Under the pieces are notes generated by a model, which saw only the letters and a list, made by a program, of their open reading frames with translations, was not told where the DNA came from and made no database searches. DNA of 20,717 bases from an uncultured Eubacteriales bacterium (lineage in GTDB: Bacteria; Bacillota; Clostridia; Peptostreptococcales; Anaerovoracaceae), in assembly GCA_902803725.1 (NCBI GenBank), contig CADCRD010000194.1, forward strand, positions 1 to 20,717, in the 5' to 3' direction. Numbering within the stretch: the stretch's first letter is position 1; each line of letters starts with the position of its first letter. This document shows, one piece after another, positions 13,795 through 20,717 of the stretch. The translations under genes were made by a program, and so were the position numbers.

Positions 13795-15402
13795 ATGAAT
13801 TTGAGACCAGAAGAGATCAGTGCGGTCATCAAACAGCAGATCAAAGAATATAAGAATCAGCTGGAAATCTCGGATTTTGGTACTGTTATACAGGTCGGAG
13901 ACGGCATCGCCAGAGTTTACGGGCTTGAGAATTGCATGGCCAGTGAACTTTTAGAGTTTCCGGGCGGAATATATGGAATGGCGATGAATCTGGAAGAGGA
14001 TAACGTAGGTGTTGTTATTCTCGGTTCCGACGAAGGGATCAAAGAAGGAGATATCGTTAAACCGACAGGCAGCGTAGTAGAGGTTCCTGTTGGTGACGAA
14101 CTGATCGGCAGAGTAGTCAATTCACTGGGACAGCCGATCGACGGCAAAGGGCCGATAAACACCAGTGCAACAAGACCGATAGAGAGTCCTGCTCCGGGCG
14201 TACTGGCCAGACAGTCAGTTAAAGAACCGCTGCAGACAGGTCTTAAGGCCGTTGACTCAATGATACCTATCGGCAGAGGTCAGCGTGAGCTGATCATTGG
14301 CGACAGACAGACGGGCAAGACTGCTATCGCTATTGATACTATTATCAACCAGAAGGACACAGATGTTATCTGTATCTATGTAGCAATAGGTCAGAAAAAA
14401 TCGACTGTTGCCCAGCTGGTACAGAATTTGGAAAATCAGGGAGCCATGGATTACACGATCGTCGTATCGGCGACGGCATCCGACGTTGCTCCGTTGCAGT
14501 TTATAGCTCCTTATGCGGGCTGCGCTATGGGCGAGCACTTCATGAGGCAGGGGAAACATGTCCTCATCGTATATGATGACCTCTCAAAGCATGCTGTCGC
14601 ATACCGTGCGATGTCGCTGCTGCTGAGAAGACCGCCGGGGCGCGAAGCTTATCCGGGAGATGTATTCTATCTGCACTCAAGACTTCTTGAAAGGGCGGCT
14701 AAACTCTCAGATAAAGAAGGCGGCGGATCACTGACAGCACTGCCGATCATTGAAACACAGGCAGGCGACGTATCCGCTTATATACCGACCAACGTAATAT
14801 CGATCACGGATGGTCAGATCTATCTGCAGACAGACCTGTTCTTCCAGGGACAAAGACCTGCTATCGATGCCGGTATTTCGGTATCGCGTGTAGGTGGTGA
14901 CGCGCAGATCAAAGCCATGAAGCAGGTATCCAGTAAAATCAAGATGGAACTCGCGCAGTACAGAGAGCTGGCCAGCTTTTCACAGTTCGGTTCAGATGTA
15001 GATGCTGACACAAGAGCGAGACTTGATCACGGTGCTATCCTCATGGAAATCATCAAACAGGGCCAGTACAAACCTATGCCGGTCGAGAAACAGGTAGTCA
15101 GCATATTTGCCGCAACTAACGGTTATATGAAGGATATAAATGTTTCAGATGTAGCAAGATTTGAAGAAGGTCTGCTGGATTACTTTGAGACACGTGAGTC
15201 TGCTGTTCTGGACGAGATCAGAGAAGAAGGCAAGCTGTCTGATGAACTGGAAGAAAAGATTAGAAACGGGATCATTGCTTTCAGAAAGACTCAGAAGAGT
15301 GATATGCTGTTAGACAGCCAGAAGGCACTGCGTCATGAAGAACTGGCAGAAGAAGATGCTGCTATCGATGCCGCAAGGGCCGCAGCAGAAAAGGCAATGT
15401 AA
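13795..15402 (+). CDS. atpA: F1 ATP synthase subunit alpha
   Basis: This 535-residue non-catalytic nucleotide-binding subunit has the P loop GDRQTGKT at 169-176. Other landmarks are ESPAPGVLARQSVKEPLQTGLKAVD, REAYPGDVFYLHSRLLERAAKL and ISVSRVGGDAQIKAMK. Most alpha subunits are about 500-515 residues. The extra length here is a charged, Ala/Glu-rich C-terminal tail (EELAEEDAAIDAARAAAEKAM). GGGAGG lies near the end of atpH as its ribosome binding site. Confidence 0.97.
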   Translation: MNLRPEEISAVIKQQIKEYKNQLEISDFGTVIQVGDGIARVYGLENCMASELLEFPGGIYGMAMNLEEDNVGVVILGSDEGIKEGDIVKPTGSVVEVPVGDELIGRVVNSLGQPIDGKGPINTSATRPIESPAPGVLARQSVKEPLQTGLKAVDSMIPIGRGQRELIIGDRQTGKTAIAIDTIINQKDTDVICIYVAIGQKKSTVAQLVQNLENQGAMDYTIVVSATASDVAPLQFIAPYAGCAMGEHFMRQGKHVLIVYDDLSKHAVAYRAMSLLLRRPPGREAYPGDVFYLHSRLLERAAKLSDKEGGGSLTALPIIETQAGDVSAYIPTNVISITDGQIYLQTDLFFQGQRPAIDAGISVSRVGGDAQIKAMKQVSSKIKMELAQYRELASFSQFGSDVDADTRARLDHGAILMEIIKQGQYKPMPVEKQVVSIFAATNGYMKDINVSDVARFEEGLLDYFETRESAVLDEIREEGKLSDELEEKIRNGIIAFRKTQKSDMLLDSQKALRHEELAEEDAAIDAARAAAEKAM

Positions 15403-15436
15403 CTGACAATATATTATAGAAAAGGGGGTGAAGCTT

Positions 15437-16300
15437 ATGGCGGTCAGTATGCAGGATGTCAAAAGACGTATGCGAAGCGTAACCAGCATGGAGCACATTA
15501 CAAATGCTATGAAACTGGTTTCTGCAGCAAAGCTGAGAAGAGCCAAAGCCACCTTTGAAAAATCCAACGAACAATTTCATTTTATAACACAGTCCATCGC
15601 GGAGATCTTCAATAATACGACCTCGATCCCCGAGAGATATCTTGAAGGTACGCGCGAGATCAAAAACACCTGCTACATCGTGCTTACGAGCAGCAAGGGT
15701 CTGTGCGGTGGATTCAATTCCAATGTGATCAAAGAAGCGGAAAAGCTGATCGAAGAGCATTCGGATGATTCTTGCATCGTTTCGATAGGGACGAAAGGCC
15801 GGGACTATTTTGCAAAAAACGGAATAAATATCATAGCTGATTATCCGGATCCTTCGGAGACGATATCGTTTCTGGCAACTCAGAAGATGTCCAGACCTAT
15901 AATCGAACAGTATGACAAAGGCGAGATAGATGAGGTCATTCTTGTATATACTTCATATCTCAGCACGCTGGATCAACAGGTGAAGAGTGTAAGATTACTG
16001 CCCTTCAATCCGGAAACTGATCCTAACGTTATCAAAAACGAAAAGGAAATTGAATATGAACCTTCAATGGAAGAGGTGTTCAATTATCTGGTGCCGAAAT
16101 ATGTAGAGACAATGCTGTACAGTGCCATCGTTGAATCTGCTACATGCGAGCATGCAGCCAGAAGAATGGCAATGGAAAACGCAACTGACAATGCCCGTGA
16201 GATGCTGGGAGAACTTGAACTCAACTATAACAGAGCCAGACAGACAGCGATCACGAATCAGCTTATTGAAATCGTTTCCGGTTCGGAAGCACAGAAGTAG
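15437..16300 (+). CDS. atpG: F1 ATP synthase subunit gamma
   Basis: This 287-residue central shaft has the two terminal helices that form the rotor coiled coil. The N-terminal one is MQDVKRRMRSVTSMEHITNAMKLVSAAKLRRA and the C-terminal one is ELELNYNRARQTAITNQLIEIVSG. The middle has SSKGLCGGFNSNVIK. The frame is open to a GTG at 15428, but that lies inside the Shine-Dalgarno AAAGGGGGTG, so ATG 15437 is the likely start. Confidence 0.95.
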   Translation: MAVSMQDVKRRMRSVTSMEHITNAMKLVSAAKLRRAKATFEKSNEQFHFITQSIAEIFNNTTSIPERYLEGTREIKNTCYIVLTSSKGLCGGFNSNVIKEAEKLIEEHSDDSCIVSIGTKGRDYFAKNGINIIADYPDPSETISFLATQKMSRPIIEQYDKGEIDEVILVYTSYLSTLDQQVKSVRLLPFNPETDPNVIKNEKEIEYEPSMEEVFNYLVPKYVETMLYSAIVESATCEHAARRMAMENATDNAREMLGELELNYNRARQTAITNQLIEIVSGSEAQK

Positions 16301-16314
16301 GAGGAAATCATAAC

Positions 16315-17712
16315 ATGAACAAAGGACTCATACATCAGATCATAGGACCTGTAATAGACGTCAAGTTCAATCCCGAAGAGATGCCGCAGCTGAACAACGC
16401 CATCGAGATCCAGCACGGAGACCGTAAGGTAGTCGCAGAAGTCGCTCAGCACATGGGTGATGATGTAGTTCGCTGTGTAGCCCTGTCTTCGACAGACGGC
16501 CTCTCCAGAGGAATGGATGCGATAGATACGGGTGGTCCGATCGCTGTACCTGTTGGAAACGAGGTTCTTGGCAGACTGTTCAACGTAACAGGTGAAACTA
16601 TAGACGATAAAGGTCCGGTAAATACAGACAAGAGAGCATCTATTCACAGAGAAGCACCCAGATTTGACGAACAGGATACATCGACACAGGTTTTCGAGAC
16701 AGGCATCAAGGTAATCGACCTGATCGCTCCATATACAAAAGGTGGTAAGGTAGGACTCTTCGGCGGTGCCGGCGTAGGTAAAACGGTACTGATACAGGAA
16801 CTGATCAGAAATATCGCTACAGAACACGGCGGTCTGTCGGTATTCGCAGGAGTAGGTGAACGTACACGTGAAGGTAATGACCTTTACTATGAAATGATAG
16901 AATCAGGTGTAATCGATAAGACAGCCATGGTATTCGGACAGATGAACGAGCCGCCGGGGGCTCGTATGAGGATCGCTCTGACAGGACTTACGATGGCTGA
17001 ATACTTCCGAGATGAAGAAGGTCAGGACGTACTCCTGTTCATCGATAACATATTCAGATTTACACAGGCCGGTTCCGAAGTATCGGCTCTGCTGGGACGT
17101 ATGCCGTCAGCTGTAGGTTATCAGCCGACACTGGCAACTGAAATGGGTGCCATGCAGGAACGTATCACATCGACGAAGAAGGGATCTATAACATCGGTAC
17201 AGGCTGTATATGTACCTGCCGATGACCTTACTGACCCTGCTCCGGCGACGACATTCTCGCACCTTGATGCTACAACAGTACTTGACCGTGCTATCACAGA
17301 ACTTGGTATATATCCGGCCGTAGATCCGCTGGCAAGTACATCCAGGATCATGGACCCGCTGATCCTCGGCGAAGAGCACTACAGAACGGCTCGAGAGGTC
17401 CAGGAAGTACTGCAGGCATACAAGGATCTGCAGGACATCATAGCTATCCTTGGTATGGACGAACTTTCCGATCAGGACAAGCTGATCGTAAACCGTGCCA
17501 GAAAGGTTCAGCGTTTCATGTCACAGCCGTTTGGTGTAGCGGAGCAGTTTACAGGCATGCCGGGGAAATATCTGCCTCTTGAAGAGACAGTACGCAGTTT
17601 CAGAGAGATCCTCGACGGCAAGCACGATGACATTCCCGAAAGTTACTTCCTGATGGCAGGCGGTATCGATGAAGTAGTGGAAAAATACGAAAAGGACAAA
17701 GCTAATGGCTAA
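16315..17712 (+). CDS. atpD: F1 ATP synthase subunit beta
   Basis: This 465-residue catalytic subunit carries the P loop GGAGVGKT at 150-157, GERTREGNDLYYEM with the catalytic Glu region, and LLFIDNIFRFTQAGSEVSALLGR as Walker B. The DELSEED loop reads DELSDQD (382-388), a conservative variant. AGGAGG overlaps the atpG stop and lies 10 bases before the ATG. The last 8 bases overlap atpC. Confidence 0.98.
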   Translation: MNKGLIHQIIGPVIDVKFNPEEMPQLNNAIEIQHGDRKVVAEVAQHMGDDVVRCVALSSTDGLSRGMDAIDTGGPIAVPVGNEVLGRLFNVTGETIDDKGPVNTDKRASIHREAPRFDEQDTSTQVFETGIKVIDLIAPYTKGGKVGLFGGAGVGKTVLIQELIRNIATEHGGLSVFAGVGERTREGNDLYYEMIESGVIDKTAMVFGQMNEPPGARMRIALTGLTMAEYFRDEEGQDVLLFIDNIFRFTQAGSEVSALLGRMPSAVGYQPTLATEMGAMQERITSTKKGSITSVQAVYVPADDLTDPAPATTFSHLDATTVLDRAITELGIYPAVDPLASTSRIMDPLILGEEHYRTAREVQEVLQAYKDLQDIIAILGMDELSDQDKLIVNRARKVQRFMSQPFGVAEQFTGMPGKYLPLEETVRSFREILDGKHDDIPESYFLMAGGIDEVVEKYEKDKANG

Positions 17713-18133
17713 TACTATAAAGCTTGAGATCATAACACCTTCAAGGTTGTTTTACAGAGGAGACATCGAAATGATCATTGTCCCCACATTGTTTGGTGAG
17801 GAAGGTTTCATGGCTAATCACTCCTGGGCGACAAAACTGCTGGATGTTGGCGAGATGGCGGTACAGGAACCCGGTTCTCAGGGTTTCAAGATCGCAGCGA
17901 TCGCCGGTGGTTTTATCGACGTAAAAGACAGCATCGTAGTCTATGCCGACCATGCCGAATGGCAGGAAGAGCTCGATAAAAAGCGTGCTGAGGCAGACAA
18001 GGTTGCCGCTGAAGAATGGCTTGCACAAAACAGAGATTCAGATAAAATGGATGTCAGACGTGCAGAGGTAATGCTGAAAAAGGCGATATCGAGAATGAGA
18101 GTCGCCGACGGTGGCAGAAGGGCCGGAAGATAG
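17705..18133 (+). CDS. atpC: F1 ATP synthase subunit epsilon
   Basis: This 142-residue subunit has the N-terminal beta sandwich (IKLEIITPSRLFYRGDIEMIIVPT) and a C-terminal helical hairpin. LDKKRA at residues 90-95 fits the I(L)DxxRA motif that binds ATP in the epsilon subunit of Bacillus PS3, where it helps block wasteful hydrolysis. It overlaps atpD by 8 bases. Its stop TAG is followed directly by the ATG of a lipoprotein gene. Confidence 0.93.
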   Translation: MANTIKLEIITPSRLFYRGDIEMIIVPTLFGEEGFMANHSWATKLLDVGEMAVQEPGSQGFKIAAIAGGFIDVKDSIVVYADHAEWQEELDKKRAEADKVAAEEWLAQNRDSDKMDVRRAEVMLKKAISRMRVADGGRRAGR

Positions 18134-19003
18134 ATGCAACACAGAAAATTGATTGCGCTGTTGGCACTGTTGCTGACAGCGCTGCTGTTATTTACAGCCT
18201 GCGGTGAAGAAAAAAAGGAAAAAAAATCAGAAGAGCCAAAGGAACTCTCCGGCCAGATAAAGGTCGTTGCTCAGACAGGAACGGCTGCTCTTTCCGTGTT
18301 CAAAAATATGGGTGATAATTATCAGATAAAAACATATAAAAAAATCGGGGATCTTCGTACTGCGATCAAAAAGGGGAAATATGACGCAGCTGTTGTTTCG
18401 GCAGGTATTGCTGCTGAGATGTACGGACGCACGAAGAAAGGTCTTTATGAAGTAAGTCCTGTGACATTAGATGGTATATATATTGTCGCAAGCGGATACT
18501 CCGTCACGGGGTTCAGACCATCCTGGCTGGTCAATAAAAGAGTAAAAATCGTGAATAAGAATTCTACAGCAGACCAGGTATGTCAGAGGGTCATGCAGGA
18601 TGCAGGATCGGGTTTTTCAGGCGTGCGTGTCAAATATATCAATTCATACGATGCAGCGAAGAGGGCATTTGCAGAGTGGAATGCGATCGTTGTCTGCAGC
18701 GAACCGTATGCCGCAAAATTAGATAAGATAAGCGAAGTCAATAAGGTGTATGATCTGTCTGCTGATTACGTCAATTTCGGCAGGACTCAGATACCGACAG
18801 ATGTTCTGATCGTCTCCAAAAAGATGGCTGAGGAACGTGCGGATGACATCGATGTAATGAAAAACGAATATGAAACAGCTTTGGGTGCCGGAATAAAATC
18901 CAGTGCCAAACTGGTGTTTTACAATAAAACAGACAGAGGTATACAGCTCATGCGTGAATATAACAAGACCATGGGCAATGCCATGAAATACTACGAGAAC
19001 TGA
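18134..19003 (+). CDS. Substrate-binding lipoprotein joined to the atp operon
   Basis: This 289-residue lipoprotein has a hydrophobic signal ending FTAC, so Cys23 would be lipidated. A Lys/Glu-rich linker follows. The rest resembles SsuA/NMT1-type periplasmic binding proteins: GQIKVVAQTGTAALSVFKNM, KKGKYDAAVVSAGIAAEMYG and NKNSTADQVCQRVMQDAG. Such proteins normally feed an ABC importer for small organic ligands (sulfonates, thiamine precursors and similar). No permease or ATPase gene lies next to it. It starts immediately after the atpC stop, with GGAAG inside atpC as a weak ribosome site, so it should be cotranscribed with atp. The ligand is unknown. Confidence 0.82.
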   Translation: MQHRKLIALLALLLTALLLFTACGEEKKEKKSEEPKELSGQIKVVAQTGTAALSVFKNMGDNYQIKTYKKIGDLRTAIKKGKYDAAVVSAGIAAEMYGRTKKGLYEVSPVTLDGIYIVASGYSVTGFRPSWLVNKRVKIVNKNSTADQVCQRVMQDAGSGFSGVRVKYINSYDAAKRAFAEWNAIVVCSEPYAAKLDKISEVNKVYDLSADYVNFGRTQIPTDVLIVSKKMAEERADDIDVMKNEYETALGAGIKSSAKLVFYNKTDRGIQLMREYNKTMGNAMKYYEN

Positions 19004-19028
19004 CAAAGAATTTAAACGGAAAGAAATA

Positions 19029-19817
19029 ATGGGTTACAAAGTCAGACTTGATGTCTTTGAAGGACCGTTCGATCTGCTCGTTTATCTGATCGAGAGTGCC
19101 CGGATGAGCATATACGACATCAAAGTCGCGGAAATAACAACTCAATATCTGAAATACATAGAAGAAATGCAACAGATGAACGTTGCAGTTTCTTCTGAAT
19201 TTATGGTGCTGGCGGCAGAACTGATCGATCTGAAATCAAAGATGCTGCTGCCCAGAGCCGCTGATCCCGAAAGCGGCGAAGCAGCAGAAGACCCGCGTAC
19301 CGATCTTACAATGAGGATTCTTGAATACAAGAAATTCAAGATCGCATCCGAGATGCTCAGGGAAGGTGAGCAGGCGAATTTTCATATTTATGAGAAACCG
19401 CAGGAAGATATTTCTCAGTACACAGAATCTCCTGATGAATATCTGAAACTGGACATTGATCAGTTTGTCAATGCATTTAACAGTTTTCTTCAGAAGAAGA
19501 AAAAGATTGAAGACATCAAGAGACGTTACGAGCGCATTGAAAGACAGAGGATCAGCGCTGAGCACAGGATGCAGTTTATACAAAGTCTGTTTGCAGCTGA
19601 TCCGGATAAAAAAATTCTTTTTGGAGATATGGTGCAGGACAGGACCGACAGATACGACATAGCACTGTCATTCTCGTCGATGCTGGAGATGATAAAGCAG
19701 AGAAGACTAAAGGCAGAGCAGACGAGACTGTTCGGTGACATAACAGTCACTGCGACCGACAAGATCGGTGAAGCGATCACTCACGAAAGCGGATCCGATG
19801 AAGCTGCAAACGAATAA
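19029..19817 (+). CDS. scpA: Segregation and condensation protein A
   Basis: This 262-residue kleisin joins the heads of SMC in the chromosome condensation complex. The N-terminal SMC-neck-binding part has the family signature VRLDVFEGPFDLLVYLIE and SIYDIKVAEITTQYL, with FMVLAAELIDLKSKMLLP. The C-terminal winged-helix part includes KILFGDMVQDRTDRYDIALSFSSMLEM and RLKAEQTRLFGDITV. It lies 25 bases after the lipoprotein gene, with GGAAAG before the ATG, and 22 bases before scpB. Confidence 0.95.
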   Translation: MGYKVRLDVFEGPFDLLVYLIESARMSIYDIKVAEITTQYLKYIEEMQQMNVAVSSEFMVLAAELIDLKSKMLLPRAADPESGEAAEDPRTDLTMRILEYKKFKIASEMLREGEQANFHIYEKPQEDISQYTESPDEYLKLDIDQFVNAFNSFLQKKKKIEDIKRRYERIERQRISAEHRMQFIQSLFAADPDKKILFGDMVQDRTDRYDIALSFSSMLEMIKQRRLKAEQTRLFGDITVTATDKIGEAITHESGSDEAANE

Positions 19818-19839
19818 AACAGTTAAATGGGTGATATAA

Positions 19840-20436
19840 ATGACAACAGCAAAATCAATAAAGAGCGCCTTTGAAGCAATGATGTTCACCTGGGGGGAAC
19901 CGCTTAACGCAAGATCAGCAGCAGAGGTTCTGAACATCAGTGAGAAAGAGGCGATAGAATATCTGGAAGAACTGAGAGAAGAATACGAAAATGAAAACCG
20001 CGGCATCAGGATCCGCCGTATCAACAAGAGCTTTCAGTTTGTTACAGCTGATGAAAACGCGGCTTATATCGAACGGCTGTGTACTCCTGTGAAACGCCGT
20101 AAACTCAGTCAGTCAGCTCTTGAAGTCCTGGCAATAATCGCTTATAAACAGCCTGTAACGCGAGGTGAGATCGAAGCCATTCGCGGTATAAAATGTGAAA
20201 GGGTCCTTGAAGGTCTCATGCGGAAAGAACTTATTGAAGAAAAAGGCCGTTCTAATGGGATCGGACGCCCGATACTATATGGCACGACTGACACATTTCT
20301 TAAGTATTTTGGGTTTTCGACACTTAAAGAACTTCCCGATATAGAAGATATAGAAAGCCTGATCGAGGTGCCTGAAGAATATGAAGATGCGATCATGGCT
20401 AATCAGATCTCATTTGAGGATATAAATAAAGACTGA
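19840..20436 (+). CDS. scpB: Segregation and condensation protein B
   Basis: This 198-residue partner of ScpA in the SMC complex is made of two winged-helix domains. Landmarks are IKSAFEAMMFTWGEPLNA, IRRINKSFQFVT and the conserved QSALEVLAIIAYKQPVTRGEIEAIRG, followed by GRPILYGTTDTFLKYFG. GGGTGAT lies a few bases before the ATG. It is the last gene of the run that begins at the atp promoter; a clear terminator follows 14 bases later. Confidence 0.96.
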   Translation: MTTAKSIKSAFEAMMFTWGEPLNARSAAEVLNISEKEAIEYLEELREEYENENRGIRIRRINKSFQFVTADENAAYIERLCTPVKRRKLSQSALEVLAIIAYKQPVTRGEIEAIRGIKCERVLEGLMRKELIEEKGRSNGIGRPILYGTTDTFLKYFGFSTLKELPDIEDIESLIEVPEEYEDAIMANQISFEDINKD

Positions 20437-20450
20437 ATGTGATTTTGGAT

Positions 20451-20477
20451 GAACCGGAAAAAGCCGGTTCTTTTTTT
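20451..20477 (+). terminator. Rho-independent terminator after scpB
   Basis: GAACCGG (20451-20457) pairs with CCGGTTC (20464-20470), followed at once by seven T bases (20471-20477). It is the clearest terminator in the window and closes the atp-lipoprotein-scpAB run. Confidence 0.93.
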
Positions 20478-20488
20478 GTAAAAAGCAC

Positions 20489-20517
20489 TTGCGCTAAATA
20501 CCCCGCAGGGGTATAAT
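20489..20517 (+). promoter_or_regulatory. Promoter of the csoR-like gene
   Basis: TATAAT (20512-20517) lies 17 bases after TTGCGC (20489-20494). The -10 is perfect and the -35 weak. The operator at 20498-20514 overlaps the spacer and the -10. Confidence 0.7.
20498..20514. promoter_or_regulatory. CsoR-type operator
   Basis: ATACCCC-GCA-GGGGTAT is a perfect 7-3-7 inverted repeat. It fits the TACCC...GGGTA palindromes bound by copper-sensing CsoR repressors. Binding here would block RNA polymerase, so the gene is probably autoregulated and released by Cu(I). Confidence 0.75.
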
Positions 20518-20598
20518 GACGGCAGAAAGTCAGTTGTGACTAACCTGATGGCACTATTGAGACAGTAAACTGATCTCATTTGAAAGGAATACATTGTT

Positions 20599-20717
20599 AT
20601 GGAAAAAGACACATGCTGTACACACAGAAAGAAAAAACGCAGCGAGGAAGAGTTAAAAAAACTGATGAACAGGCTGAATCGTATCGAGGGTCAGATCCGC
20701 GGCATCAAAAGAATGCT
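20599..20717 (+). CDS. csoR: CsoR/FrmR-family metal-sensing repressor, 5' part
   Basis: Only the first 39 codons are in the window. After a Cys/Lys-rich start (MEKDTCCTHRKKKRSEEE) comes LKKLMNRLNRIEGQIRGIKRM, the characteristic first helix of the family, with the RxxRIEGQIRGI signature. AAAGGA lies 10 bases before the ATG. The Cys-His-Cys copper ligands are beyond the edge, so CsoR versus the RcnR or FrmR branches cannot be decided from the protein alone; the operator favours CsoR. Copper export genes may follow. Confidence 0.85.
   Translation, partial: MEKDTCCTHRKKKRSEEELKKLMNRLNRIEGQIRGIKRM

Overview
The window looks like a core chromosomal segment of an anaerobic Clostridia-type Bacillota. 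The evidence is strong AGGAGG-type Shine-Dalgarno sites, sigma-A promoters, a Firmicutes-style atp operon, scpA-scpB, and lipoproteins with Gram-positive signal sequences. GC content is moderate. The family cannot be fixed from the sequence; an Anaerovoracaceae- or Eubacteriales-like organism is only a guess. No tRNA, rRNA, CRISPR array, insertion sequence or phage gene was seen.

Layout, left to right. (1) The 3' part of coaBC (coenzyme A synthesis) ends at a hairpin whose loop holds the promoter of an OmpR/PhoB-type two-component system at 993-2992. (2) On the minus strand, pointing at that system, is a two-gene operon at 3007-4403. It encodes a secreted beta-rich protein and a tiny two-helix membrane protein. 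It has a strong promoter and a leader with a STAB-SD-like GAAAGGAGG. (3) glnS runs divergently from it with its own extended -10 promoter. (4) A 453-base gap holds a bidirectional terminator, a 36-residue membrane microprotein on the minus strand, and an inverted repeat. (5) Next come trmO (tRNA t6A37 methylation), then an FN3-type lipoprotein coupled by ATGA to a seven-helix membrane protein of unknown function. (6) yhbY, truA and a dCMP deaminase gene form a short housekeeping run for ribosome assembly, tRNA pseudouridylation and dTTP supply. (7) A strong promoter at 11313-11340 starts atpI-B-E-F-H-A-G-D-C. A substrate-binding lipoprotein gene and scpA-scpB follow with short gaps, up to a clear terminator at 20451-20477. 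(8) A CsoR-type repressor gene begins at 20599 under a promoter overlapped by a perfect ATACCCC-GCA-GGGGTAT operator, and runs off the right edge.

The ATP synthase is complete (a, b, c, alpha, beta, gamma, delta, epsilon). Its c subunit carries the Gln...Glu-Ser pattern of sodium-binding rings, so a Na+-coupled enzyme is predicted. The least explained parts are the secreted-protein/small-membrane-protein operon (3007-4403), the lipoprotein/membrane-protein pair (7544-9468), the 36-residue membrane protein (6529-6639) and the orphan binding protein joined to the atp operon (18134-19003).
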